A stretch of DNA of 64,000 nt from Costus lasius. Lineage: Eukaryota; Streptophyta; Magnoliopsida; Zingiberales; Costaceae. Of this stretch, positions 34,712-44,572 are shown piece after piece; positions within the stretch are counted from its first letter, which is position 1, and each line of letters begins with the position of its first letter. Location of the stretch: the NCBI GenBank assembly GCA_027563935.2, contig CM050447.1, positions 78,229,461-78,293,460 of the forward strand. Direction: 5' to 3'. Both the position numbers and the translations under genes were made by a program. The notes under the pieces were generated by a model, which was given only the letters and a program-made list of their open reading frames with translations, searched no databases and was not told where the DNA came from.

Positions 34712-35969
34712 AAGTAGGAATCAATAGATATGGTACGGTATCAACAAGATATCAAATGTACGCTGTAACTCAATGTGATAAGCAACAGTATTAATGACAT
34801 CATCGATAAAGTATAAGAACAACACATGCATCGTGCAATCAAAAGCAATGACCATATAATGCTCCATGACGAGCCCGCACTCTAGTATACAGAGTGTTTC
34901 CACCGTTGCTCACACGATGGAACAACTGCCTCAATGACAACTCGGAGGTGTTGCGTCCAACACCCAGGTAACCCTGGAAAATGTCAGATACTTGATTGGC
35001 CAATTCAAATTGGACTATCCATAACTGTGCTAGCATACCTCTTAATTTTCTGCTCAAAGCATCTGCTACTACATTTGCCTTGCCTGGGTGATAGGTAATA
35101 GTACAATCAAAATCTTTTAAAAAGTCCATCCATCTTCGTTGTCTCATATTCAGCTCTTTCTGACTAAACAAGTATTTTGAAACTTTTATGATCAGTAAAT
35201 ATCTCAAATGTAGCTCCAAACAAATAATGTCTCCACATGTTTAATGCAAATATGATAGCTGCTAACTCTAAATCATGAACAAGATAGTTTCTTTCATGAT
35301 CCTTCAGCTGACGAGAGGCATATGCAACATCTTCTCCTAATCTTCTGCTCTCTCTCCTTCGCCGCCTTTTGCTCCCTGAGCTGGCTCACGAAAAGTCACA
35401 CCCATTGCACTCTGTGTTGCCTTTTCTTCATGCATATGGATGCTTGTGTGATGTTGTTACATGGGTCAGATGGTATTAGCTTATTGTTGAGTTATTAGTG
35501 GCTATTGAGCTATTGATCCATGTATTATATACTTGTGATTGGCCCATCGGGCAGTTGTATGATATATCATTCCACATTGTGATCTTTTCTGGCTGATATT
35601 AGCCAGGGCTGTGCCTTATAGGCCAGCGGACCAGAGATGATACCAGATACCGTTTTACGGTTATGGGGCCGGCTGGTAGGTTTCCTAGATGGAGTCCTTT
35701 GGAATTTTCCAAGGTTACCTGGGTGTTGGACGCAACACCTCCGAGCTATCATTGAGGCAGTTGTTCCATCGTGTGAGGTGGAAACACTCTGTATACCAGA
35801 GTGCAAGCTTGTCATGGAGTATTATATGGTCATTGCTCTTGATTGCACGATGCATGTGTTGTTCTTATACTTTATCGATGATGTCATTAATATTGTTGCT
35901 TATCACATTGAGTTACAGCGTATATTTGATATCTTGTTGATACCGTACCATATCTGTTGATTCCTACTT
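34712..35969. repeat. ~270-bp inverted repeat inside element E
   Basis: Arms 34712-34982 and 35704-35969 are inverted copies (for example GATATGGTACGGTATCAACA against TGTTGATACCGTACCATATC) with about 10% differences and small indels. The 721-bp spacer holds the RNase H fragment and a ~300-bp segment of unknown origin. Confidence 0.88.
34985..35340 (-). pseudogene. RNase H fragment of element E
   Basis: [44 protein letters not shown] and [16 protein letters not shown] are present, with a one-base frame change near 35185. It starts abruptly at about 35340, joined to a purine-rich segment that is also found, inverted, at 38693-38738. Confidence 0.85.
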
Positions 35970-36039
35970 TTACTCCAATAAATTTCCACATAGGTCCATC
36001 TGGAGGAATAAAAGTCACAATATACCTGCGACAGTCTGC

Positions 36040-36654
36040 TATCGCATATTGGGCAAACAACTAATCCATACCCAATATGATATCAAAATCGGAGAAGTCT
36101 AAAATCATCAAATCAGTATGAATAACTCTATCTCCGAAATCCAGTGGACACTGACTAACTGCCAAATAAGATCGTGTCACACCACCAGCTGGCATGAACA
36201 CTGTCAGATCACATACTGCCTTTGTGGGTTTGAGTTTCAATCTTGCCACAAAGTCATTAGCAATAAAGGAATGCGTACTACTCGTGTCAAACAACAAACA
36301 TGTAGGAGAACTATAAATAGAAATAATACCTTGTAAGGTCGACTCTGGGGCTCGTCGAACATCCTCCTGACCGGTCGCATATACATGGGCTGGAGCAAAA
36401 ACTGGTGGTGGCTGTATATCTCGAACCTGTTGAAATGGTTGTGATGGTGGTCGAAACTGTCCCGATCTGCCTGGACGTCCCCCGCGTCTAGGTGGCTGGC
36501 TATACTATGCTACCTGACCTTGCTGCTGCGGACAATTTGTCTTATAATGCCCAAGCTGCCCACACGAGAAACATCGCACCGCAGAGGTACAAGACCGCTC
36601 TACGTGCCCCTCACTACCACATCTGTAACATCGCTGAGCAGGAGATCTCTTCTC
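36040..36654 (-). pseudogene. Element E gag knuckles and protease
   Basis: Two CCHC knuckles (CYRCGSEGHVERSC and CFSCGQLGHYKTNC), a Pro/Gln-rich linker with one TAG stop, then the protease: LFDTSSTHSFIA, in which DTSS replaces DTGA/DSGA, and ILDFSDFDIILGMDWL. It breaks off near 35970 at the inverted arm. Confidence 0.82.
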
Positions 36655-37475
36655 CTTTTATCTGCATAACTCTTTTGTCTACTCTGTGCTTCTAATAACC
36701 TTTGTCTAATTTGTTGGACCTTTGCTGCATCCATTTCTAACATTTCAGGACCCAATTGAACTTTCTCTCCTACTTCTTCACACAACACTGGTGATCTACA
36801 CTTTCTACCATAGAGTGCTTCAAACGGTGCCATTTGTATAGCTGAATGGTAACTGTTATTGTAGGCAAACTCAACCATATGCAAATAAGATTCCCACGTC
36901 TTACCAAAATCCACAACACATGCTCTAAGCATATCTTCCACAGTCTGAATAGTCCTTTCAGACTTTCCATCAGTCTGGGGGTGAAAAGCTGTACTAAAAT
37001 GTAACTGAGTACCCAAAGCTTTTTGTAAACTTTCCCAAAATCGTGAGGTATATCTAGGGTCCCTGTCTGAAATAATGCTAACTGGTATTCCATGCAACCG
37101 AATAATTTCCTTACAGTAAATACAAGCCAACTTATCTAATGAATCAGTTTTCTTCACAGTTAGAAAATGTGCTGATTTTGTCAATCGATCTACTATCACC
37201 CATATGGTATCATATCCTTTTTGTGTTCTAGGAAGACCAGACACAAAATCCATTGTGATCCGCTCCCATTTCTACTCAGGAATAGGGATATTCTGTAATA
37301 CACCAGCAGGTCTCATATGTTCTGCTTTCACCCATTGACAAGTTAAACAACTTAACACAAATTTTGCTACATCTCTTTTCATACCGCGCCACCAATATAC
37401 CTTCTTCAGGTCGTTATACATTTTCTGGCTACCAGGGTGTATAGCAAATTGAGATTTATGAGCTTCAAAGGTCTC
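36655..37475 (-). pseudogene. Integrase block displaced into gag of element E
   Basis: The zinc-binding start (EAHKSQFAIHPG...CLTCQ) and catalytic core (MDFVSGLPRTQKG, ISDRDPRYTSRFW, HPQTDGKSERTIQ) show the D, D and E positions. One stop lies before MDFVSG. It ends abruptly at SYADKRRR, where the C-terminal domain should follow, and switches to gag zinc-knuckle sequence. The protein type is Tekay/Del-like. Confidence 0.85.
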
Positions 37476-38176
37476 ACTGGTGTCACCATCTCAGGAAACA
37501 TCTCTGACAGACGCTCAAATTCATCCACATACTCTGCCACCGACTGACCAGACTGTCTCAATTCAAGGAATACTTGCCTCTGACTATCCCGAAATGACAT
37601 CGAAAAATACTTAGCACAAAATGCTGTCCGAAAGGCAATCCAAGATGTGGCATTTGCTCCCAAGGTAAGTCTTTCTGTATTCCACCATATTTTAGCTTGA
37701 CCTGCTAAAAAGAAAGCTGCTAACTTTACCTTGTGTGTCTCAGGGCAATCCATGGCATCCAATGTCTCTGACACACTCTCAATCCAATCTCGGGTAGCCC
37801 AAGGATCAGTCAAACCTCTAAACATGCTGAACCTACCTCGACCTAAGGTAGAAAACTGGGTCAGCAAACTCATGGTACCCGCAGGTTGGCCTGTCTCGAC
37901 TGCCTCTGGCACTGGTTGCACCACTTGGGCAGCACTCTCAGCCTTAGCAGCAACAACAACAGGGATGCCCCTCACATCCCTAGAAGGCCCAGCCTGTGGT
38001 CTCTCAACTCGTGGCTCGGACGTAGCTGCCTCAACTGGAGCATCTATCGATCTCACAGGTCGCCTCTCGGGTAAGCGTGGCATAATATCCTCGAGACTAT
38101 GAATTCGCCTACGGCGCTCAGCCCGACTCCCCTGAGAACCTTCTATCGAAGAACCACCATGAAACTTTGGAGGCAT
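37476..38176 (-). pseudogene. Element E gag (capsid part)
   Basis: The start MPPKFHGG at 38176 is typical of the superfamily. The retrotransposon-gag domain is visible (DPWATRDWIESVSETLDAM, KLAAFFLAGQAKIWW, FCAKYFSMSFRDSQ, QSVAEYVDEFERLSEM). The frame leaves gag at TPVRP near 37476, where integrase sequence starts. The expected knuckles come only after that integrase block. Confidence 0.85.
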
Positions 38177-38274
38177 CCTGTAAGACAAAACAACCTTTAG
38201 TCAAAACACTAACAATCATTACCTTAAGTGCATCCTACAGGTTTCCTAAACATCCTAGGATCCTAATTACTTAA

Positions 38275-38287
38275 GCTCTGATACCAA
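38275..38287 (-). other. Primer-binding site of element E (initiator tRNA-Met type)
   Basis: In element orientation TTGGTATCAGAGC, seven bases after the LTR end. It is an exact form of the usual initiator-Met PBS. Confidence 0.9.
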
Positions 38288-38293
38288 TAAATT

Positions 38294-38667
38294 TGTCACG
38301 CGCCAACGAGCACTAACCAAACCACGGTTAGCAAAGAACTCGTGAAGCACGACAAATAGAAACCCACAGGATAGCACCTCTTCTATAAACTAATCAAAAT
38401 TCACAATATAACACTAACTCAACCTGTATATCCACAAGCACTACAATAAAATAGAACCAACTGAGACGATAAATATATCACATGTGCATCACTAGCAACT
38501 ATACAGAACACGATCAGAATCGAAATCAAAATGAAACTGATCGATCAAAATACCATACCAAAAGATCGATACACTCGATCAATGAAAAATACCAACAATG
38601 TGCCCACCAACTGAATCAAAACATATCAGCACAAACAACTCTAACTATCTATCAGGTGCTGATATCA
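38294..38667 (-). repeat. 5' LTR of element E (374 bp)
   Basis: Pair of 34241-34614. In element orientation it starts TGATATCAGC and ends GCGTGACA, followed by the PBS. Confidence 0.92.
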
Positions 38668-38817
38668 TACAACTGGTCGAGGACCACGTTGAAAGGCGGC
38701 GGCAAAGGAGAGAGAGCAGAAGATTAGGAGAAGATTTTCTTTTGATTTTACCTTTTGCACTTTAGTCCACAACATTTTAGAAGTAACAACGTGGTCCTCG
38801 ACCACGTGGACATCACA
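38668..38817. other. 150-bp extra segment at the right end of element E
   Basis: It lies between the 5' LTR end and the distal GGTGA target duplication, so it entered with E. It is bracketed by a perfect 16-bp inverted repeat (38675-38690 GGTCGAGGACCACGTT and 38788-38803). It includes a ~45-bp purine-rich stretch shared, inverted, with 35338-35384. Confidence 0.7.
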
Positions 38818-40203
38818 GGTGAGGTATATATGCCACAAGGAAGGTATGAAAATAATTCATTGTGCACACTTCAAGATAAGTTTAACTCTTATATGCTCTC
38901 TATTTCTTCTAATAGATGTGATATTTGTGGTTGCTTTGATCATTATAGTTCTAATTGCCCAATTTTAAATTCTCCAAATTCTAATTTATCATGCTATCAA
39001 GATGATCATTATAATTCTAGATGGGAAAATCAAACTTCTTTTTCTAAGGATTGCTCAAATCATGTTTCTGGACCATATTTTGAGGATATTAAAAAATCTA
39101 GGTTAGAATCCATGCTTGAAAAATTCATGTCAAATCAAAACCAAATCATGATAAATAGAAGTAAGGAAATTAAAGATCTTAAAGGAATAATTGGTCAGCT
39201 TGGTTCTCATATAGAATCTTTAACTGCTAATTCTGAAATTTTAGAAGCCCAGTTAGCACAACAAGACTGTTTGCTTGAGTTTGATTTGAAAACTGAGAAA
39301 ATTGATTTAGAAAATTCCCCCTTTGATTATGATTGTTTTGAGATTGAGCCTTATGTGTTTATTAATGAATCTCACTCTGATTTTGATGACTGTAAATTTG
39401 ATTTATCTGATAATTTATTTGTTGAAAAGTTTGAAAAAATTGATTCTGAAAAATCTACTCTTGATTCTAGTGATAGTGATGAAATTGATTCTTTTGATGA
39501 AAACTTATTTATGGTTAAATCTGATGAGATTGATAAAGGTATAAAATTTACAGACATTGATCAACTCCACTTCGATTTTGGTGATATTGTTGAAATTAAT
39601 GATAAGTCTTGTGTGGTTAACTCTGATTCTATTAATTCTGTTGTGAACATTGACAAATCTCATTATGATTTTTTATATGATTCTGATTTTGACTCTTTTG
39701 ATGATGAATTATTTGTGGAAAGGTATGAGGGGACTGATTTTGAAAAATCTCACTTTGATCTTGATGATGATTTTGGAATTGATAAATTATTTGATGAAGT
39801 GCATGAGGAACTTGAATATGATTTGAATTTTAAAAACACTGATGGATCTCATTTTGATGTTTTGCCCATATCCACTGTTCAATCTTCTGATTTTATTGAA
39901 AATTTATGTTTTATTGAGGAATCTTATGTGAGAAAGAAAAATTATTTTGATGATCCAATGCTTATATCTTTTGATCAAAGCCCTACTCTTATGGTAATTG
40001 AAAATATAAACTTGAAGAAAGGACTAATAATTCTACTCTCTGATAAATTTAGGAAGATCATTGAATATCCTTTATGTGAAGTTGAAAATTTTGAATTTGA
40101 TTTCCGCATATTTGAGAAAGCCATGTCGATTGTGATTTATTTAAAATTTTGGATATTTGAATTAGTGGCTAAACTTTTTGGACAGCGGAAAAAGAAAAAA
40201 TGA
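38818..40203 (+). CDS. Element D gag-derived protein: zinc knuckle, coiled coil, acidic repeats (split by E)
   Basis: The ORF begins with ATG at 34200, runs to 34240, is interrupted by element E, and continues at 38823. Skipping E and one copy of the GGTGA duplication restores one open frame of 473 aa without stops. There is no capsid domain. Near residue 50 is one CCHC knuckle (CDICGCFDHYSSNC), then a vestige of the Athila motif around NSRWENQTSFS, a heptad-like stretch (LESMLEKFM...LEAQLAQQ), then about 240 residues rich in Asp, Ser and Phe with repeated blocks like SHFDxDDD and LFVEKFEKID. The C-terminus has a hydrophobic stretch (VIYLKFWIFELVAKLF) and a basic end (GQRKKKK). Function unknown; RNA binding by the knuckle is plausible. 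The frame is intact apart from E. Confidence 0.72.
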   Translation, partial: GEVYMPQGRYENNSLCTLQDKFNSYMLSISSNRCDICGCFDHYSSNCPILNSPNSNLSCYQDDHYNSRWENQTSFSKDCSNHVSGPYFEDIKKSRLESMLEKFMSNQNQIMINRSKEIKDLKGIIGQLGSHIESLTANSEILEAQLAQQDCLLEFDLKTEKIDLENSPFDYDCFEIEPYVFINESHSDFDDCKFDLSDNLFVEKFEKIDSEKSTLDSSDSDEIDSFDENLFMVKSDEIDKGIKFTDIDQLHFDFGDIVEINDKSCVVNSDSINSVVNIDKSHYDFLYDSDFDSFDDELFVERYEGTDFEKSHFDLDDDFGIDKLFDEVHEELEYDLNFKNTDGSHFDVLPISTVQSSDFIENLCFIEESYVRKKNYFDDPMLISFDQSPTLMVIENINLKKGLIILLSDKFRKIIEYPLCEVENFEFDFRIFEKAMSIVIYLKFWIFELVAKLFGQRKKKK

Positions 40204-40257
40204 TATGCTATTTACTTTGGAATTGATTCACTTGCTTCACCATGAGATTTGATTTTT

Positions 40258-40305
40258 GGTCGAGCTAATGACCTAAAAATTAGCGCTTCTTGGGAGGCAA
40301 CCTAA
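40258..40305 (+). other. Post-pol double-hairpin motif, element D
   Basis: GGTCGAGCTAATGACC, then AGCGCT, then TTGGGAGGCAACCTAA. Both outer parts can form short stems. The motif recurs after pol in C (48255-48304, minus), B (58718-58764) and the relic (8128-8175, minus). Confidence 0.75.
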
Positions 40306-40399
40306 GCACTTTTGCTTGGCTTAGTTTCTTTTATTTTAATTTATTTTTAGAATTAATTTTTCTTTTCTTTTTGCAGGGAGAAACAAAATTTTGTGCAAA

Positions 40400-40582
40400 A
40401 TACGACACTGCCGTAATCTTCTTTATGGTGCCGTAATCCTAATCTGATTTCATCCGAGAGTTTTTAGCATATTACGGCAGTACCGTATTAGTTTTTTCGG
40501 GATCATATTTCTGTATATTTTTGACCCGAGATTTTTTGTGTACATTACGGCACTGCCGTAAATTTCTTTATGCCCGTAATTC
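40400..40582 (+). repeat. Internal palindrome array of element D
   Basis: Three units with ACGGCACTGCCGTAA-type and ATTACGGCAGTACCGTATT-type inverted repeats, the same motif as in the LTR array of this element. It starts about 100 bp after the post-pol motif. Confidence 0.8.
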
Positions 40583-41093
40583 TAAATCTGCAGTTTGCTT
40601 ATCTGACTAGGTGTTTTCTCGCTGTGATTTTAAGAAACTGGGTTGAGAAAATTTTTGATCTTTGGCACCATTACGAAGTACTCATCTTTGTCTATCATCT
40701 GGATATTTTTTCTGAATTTTTAAGTCCATGGATCGTTCTAAAACACTTAGCATCTTTTCAATTCTGATTAATTTCTGCAACAGTTTTCTTTTGACTGTTC
40801 TTATTAGCGTTTTTGCGGCAAGTTTTTAAGGTGCTTTAATGACTTGAAACCCTGATTTTTCACTTGAAATATAAAGTTCATGTTTCATTAAGGTCTCTGT
40901 GGGATCAATACTTTTCTTTATTACTTCGAGTATCCGTGCACTTGCGGACACTACAAGTTTAGGGACAACAAATTTTTGGAGCCGTGTCAGGGAGTGACAA
41001 TAGCCCTGTACGCCAACACTTAGGTTTTGGCTGCGACACCTGAAATAAGTCAACCTGCTTGTATTTATAAGTGGGTCCTTTCGGATCACAACA
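40583..41093 (+). other. 3' part of element D with truncated 3' LTR
   Basis: 40583-40891 is non-coding with no match to the 5' LTR. 40892-41093 matches the last ~206 bp of the 5' LTR with a few substitutions. A deletion seems to have joined the post-pol region directly to the end of the 3' LTR, removing any ORF2 and the LTR start. Confidence 0.7.
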
Positions 41094-41098
41094 CTAGT

Positions 41099-41964
41099 CT
41101 TGACGACATGTTGGACTTAGTCTCCGGTGCATCGTGGTTTTCCAAACTTGATCTTTGTAGTGGCTATCACCAAGTTCGCATCCGCGAAGGTGTTGAATGG
41201 AAGACCGCATTCAAGACAAAGGACGGTCTTTACGAGTGGCTCGTCATGCTATTCGGGTTGTCTAACGCTCCGTCCACATTTATGCACCTTATGACCCAAG
41301 TTCTCAAGCCCTACGTGGGCAAGTTCCTGGTCATCTATTTTGACGACATTTTGATTTTCAGTTAGTCCCGCGAAGAGCACTTGGAGCATCTTCGCTCCAC
41401 CTTTGACCTCCTACGGAAGGAGCGTCTCTTCCTTAACATGAAGAAGTGCGCCTTCATGACAACTGAAGCCCACTTCCAGGGTTACATTGTCTCGGATGAG
41501 GGTCTTTCTGTTGACCCGGCTAAAGTTGAAGCCATCCGACATTGGCCCGAACCCCGCACGGTGTCCGAGGTCGGTAGCTTTTTGGGCCTCGAGGGCTTTT
41601 ACCACTGTTTCATTCGGGGTTTCAGCACGATTGCATCCCCACTGACCCAACGTCTGTCAAAGGACAACTTTGAGTGGACCATAGCCACTCAACGTGCCTT
41701 CGACGCACTTAGGGATGCCATCACGACCGCACTTGTCTTGTGCCTTCCGGACTTCTCCAAAGTCTTTGAGGTTGCTTGCGACGCCTCCGGTACTAGGATT
41801 GGAGGTACACTTAGCCAAGAAGGCCACCCTGTCGCCTTCTTTAGCAAGAAGTTGAACGCTGTCCGGCAGCGTTATTCGACCCACGACAAGGAGTTTTATG
41901 CCATCGTTCATTCGCTTCGTCAGTGGAGGCACTACCTCCTCCACCGCGAGTTTGTCTTATACAG
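41099..41964 (+). pseudogene. Element A RT C-terminal part and RNase H start
   Basis: It continues the RT directly after element [43 protein letters not shown] and the catalytic YFDD near 41336-41347. A TAG stop interrupts it at about 41363, then come the thumb/connection (FLNMKKCAFM, GFYHCFIRGF) and RNase H (VACDASGTRIGG, YSTHDKEFYAIVHSLRQWRHYLL). It is cut at HREFVLYSD by element B. Confidence 0.9.
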
Positions 41965-43047
41965 TGATGCATTGCATTTTGGTAGTGATTTTCATAGTTA
42001 TTTCATGTCAAATCTAGGCTTATTTTGGCATTTTTATACTCATTATAGGCTTATTTCCTTCATATCTTCCGAATCTTCACTTTTTGGCACTTTTATGGAA
42101 TTTCAGGTAAAAACACCCTTTTTTCAACATATTTTAAAGATTCTGAGGCCATGGGATGATTGCTCATGCAAAAATGAAGCCGCCTGTCAAATTTGGGCTT
42201 GTTTGGAGTTAGCTTGATAATCACGGCCAGGTGAACCCCACAGGGTTCACCATCCCATTCGCCAGCCTGCGAAACTCACAGAGAGCATCACAGCTGGGTG
42301 AACCCTAGCGAGGTTCACCAGAATTCCATTTGGCCGAAAACTGTCCAGAACACATCATGACCAGGTGAACCCGGCGGGGTTCACCACGCTTCTTTCTGCC
42401 GAAATCACAGAATGAATCACGGCCAGGTGAACCCGGCGGGGTTCACCGTGATTCTAACCCAAGTTCGCGAGCGGCCCGACCCACACTCGGTTTTCCTTCG
42501 ATTTCTCACCCGTTCGGAGGCCAAATTCGGCAAGTAAGGTGTCTTTGGAAAGCTCTTTCAGAGGCGAACGCATAGGACATAAAAGCCCCAATTTTCCAGC
42601 CCTAATTATTGAGCATTCAAGCGAAGAAGTGGCGCGGGTGGAAGAACACGGCGACAGAGGCAATTTTTAGAGATTTTCAGAGATTGAGACACACGATCAT
42701 CACGATTTCTTCAGAATTCCTTCAGTTCATCGTCTCCTTCCCCTTAGCATCATTTTCTTATACTTTTCATTTCATTAAAAGAGAGATTTTGAGCGTTTCA
42801 ATGACGATTATAGCGTAAACCCTATTTCAGGGCTTGGTGGAAACCCTTTAAAGATTTTAATTGCAAACTTTGTATCTATTTATGTTATTTGGTATGAATT
42901 GTGAGCATATTTTACTTTGACGTATTTATTTCGTGGTTTTACCTTGGCCGAATAATATCGCGTGTTAGCCGTTACGATTCATATCGAGAGAAGGATCGTA
43001 AGGGTCGAACCTCCGAGTAAAACTTGCGAGACCTCGACACGAGAGTG
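41965..43047 (+). repeat. 5' LTR of element B, first part
   Basis: It starts TGATGCATTGCATTTTGG and matches 62594 onwards with about 97% identity by eye. It is interrupted at 43047 by element C and resumes at 55385 after the GAGTG duplication. The two parts add to about 1505 bp. Confidence 0.92.
42230..42447 (+). repeat. Palindrome array in the 5' LTR of element B
   Basis: Four units at 42230, 42297, 42364 and 42426 (spacing 67, 67, 62), each with arms GGTGAACCC and GGGTTCACC (or one-base variants) around a 4-6 base centre. The spacers are poorly conserved, while the stems are kept. The same array is at 62859-63076 in the 3' LTR. Confidence 0.93.
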
Positions 43048-44539
43048 TGATACTGGCCGCAAGCGTAACGGCTTTATCGCAGTGGTATATAGTATCGTTC
43101 CCACAAGGACGGTTGAGTCAAGTACCAATAATTCTTAATTTCAATAGCTAAACGACTTCGTAACTGAGGGTGTTATCGGTTTTAACGTTCAAAATTAAGT
43201 ATACAACTAAAACAACTCCAATTGACAGCGAAAACAGAGGAAAGACAGTTGTTATGAGAAAAATCAGATTTAAGGGGTTCACCACACCAACAATCAAGAA
43301 CTAAATGAAAAGCATTGCTAGAGATAATCTGAAACCATGAAAATTCTCGAGTTTACAAGTTACCCCCTTTCGGCGATGTAACTTGGTACCAAACCCGACC
43401 GTCCTTCTACTTTCGTGATAGAACGAACCGAGTCAATCCAATGAGTGCAGGAGAATATAAATTCCGCGGGCACGTTTTACCTACTTTCGTGGCAAAACCT
43501 ACCAGCCCAATCAAAATAGATCAGTCGTCACAATTTTCCCTTTCAGTACTTCTCGTGACGACTAGAGTAAAATTCGATTGATCAAGTCGAAGATTACGAA
43601 ATAAACACAGTAAAGATCGAGTAGAGTCAAGAAAATCTCATAAAAGCAACACAATCAGTTCATAGATTGAAAAGTGGGCTACGCCCAAAAATCCGATTGA
43701 GTGTTTACGCTACAACTTGCATAGTTTTGGTTAAAATCTCTTTCAGATGAAGGAATACACAAGGCAGAAGAGTTACAAGATGGAAATAGAGGAGAAAAAT
43801 GCTAACTTGCCCCCTAGATTTGCTTCCAAGCACTGTCTTCTTCCTTGTTCTCCTTCTCCTCGCTGTCCTCCCGGAGTCGATCCGTTTTTCCCCCAAAATG
43901 TTTCCTTTTATATGTCTGGTCAACTTCCTCTTGTTTCTGACGTGTAGCCCTTCTAATCCCCGTCGTTTTGAAACCAAGATCGCCCAAATCTGACTTGGAA
44001 CAAGGGAGAAATGCCAAGAGTCGTGATCTGCGTATAAAAATACGGGCGTGAAGCGTTTCTTGGGCTGTCCCGTGAAGTTCTCGGCCAAATTCTGTGTTGC
44101 GCCTTCAGTAGACTTCATGGGCGTATTCTGTTTCACAGGCTAGCATGTATTCTTCTCGGTGAACATGATTCCAAAATTTCATTCCCGCGTTTCACGGTCG
44201 TGTCTTCGATCATGGCTCGAAAATGATATGAAATATTCATCCTCAGAAATACGGCCGTGAACACTTTCAAGGGCAGACCGTATTTTTGGTAACAATGTCC
44301 GTTTGAGCTGAAAATTGCTGGGAAGCTTTGTCTTTCCATCCTTAACCACTTTATAACTTTATTGCTAGTTTTAAGCTCCATAGATATGTGATTTAACCTG
44401 AAACACATGAAAGACAAAGAAATGTGTAGATTCCAAAAATAACAAGGAAATAAGTGCTGAAAGAGATATAAAAGTAACAAAATAGGCCTTAATTCGTGAA
44501 ATAAATATATCAGGAAATGCAACATGTGACAAGGTATCA
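43048..44539 (-). repeat. 3' LTR of element C (1492 bp)
   Basis: It starts TGATACTGG and ends GGTATCA on the plus strand. It is preceded in element orientation by the purine-rich tract 44572-44540. Its palindrome region is near 44030-44285 (AAATACGGGCGTGAAG, TTCACGGTCGTG, AAATACGGCCGTGAA). Confidence 0.93.
44030..44285 (-). repeat. Palindrome array in the LTR of element C
   Basis: Units such as AAATACGGGCGTGAAG, TTCACGGTCGTG and AAATACGGCCGTGAA...GACCGTATTT recur about 60-80 bp apart. They use the same ATACGG/CCGTAT building block as the internal array 47630-48050. The matching stretch in the other LTR is 54885-55130. Confidence 0.75.
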
Positions 44540-44572
44540 AATTCTCCCAGACTAAAATCCTTGCTTGCCCTC
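44540..44572 (-). other. Polypurine tract region of element C
   Basis: In element orientation CAAGCAAGGATTTTAGTCTG followed by GGAGAATT directly precedes the 3' LTR. Element B has the same arrangement before 62594. Confidence 0.75.

Larger units (their letters stand above)
34241..38817 (-). mobile_element. Element E: rearranged Tekay/Del-like retrotransposon
   Basis: Two 374-bp LTRs (34241-34614 and 38294-38667), initiator-Met-type PBS, and fragments of gag, integrase, zinc knuckles, protease and RNase H on the minus strand. The flanks GGTGA (34236-34240 and 38818-38822) form the target duplication, and the right one lies 150 bp beyond the LTR end. The order on the minus strand is gag, integrase, knuckles, protease, inverted arm, RNase H, inverted arm, so the element is scrambled. 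Most of RT is absent. It cannot move on its own. Confidence 0.82.
31825..41093 (+). mobile_element. Element D: non-autonomous Athila-like LTR element, split by E
   Basis: It starts TGATGACACC and ends GGATCACAACA. The flanks are CTAGG (31820-31824) and CTAGT (41094-41098), a 5-bp duplication with one difference. The interrupted RT of element A reads through once D is removed. Without E it is about 4.7 kb: 5' LTR, tRNA-Asp-type PBS, one gag-derived ORF, post-pol motif, palindrome array, and a 3' LTR of which only the last ~200 bp remain. There is no protease, RT or integrase, so movement needed another element's enzymes. Confidence 0.85.
27527..41964 (+). mobile_element. Element A: Ty3/gypsy LTR retrotransposon, split twice
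   Basis: 5' LTR, initiator-Met-type primer-binding site, gag, protease, RT and part of RNase H are present in order on the plus strand. The RT domain is interrupted at 31824 by element D and resumes at 41099. RNase H is interrupted at 41964 by element B, so the rest of pol and the 3' LTR lie outside the window. The protease motif (LLGRSWLYDRGVVHYGR) and RT context (LTPKKDRSCRMCIDSRAINR) resemble chromoviruses of the CRM/Galadriel/Reina side, but no chromodomain is visible and the clade is uncertain. Several in-frame stops make it non-autonomous now. Confidence 0.88.
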
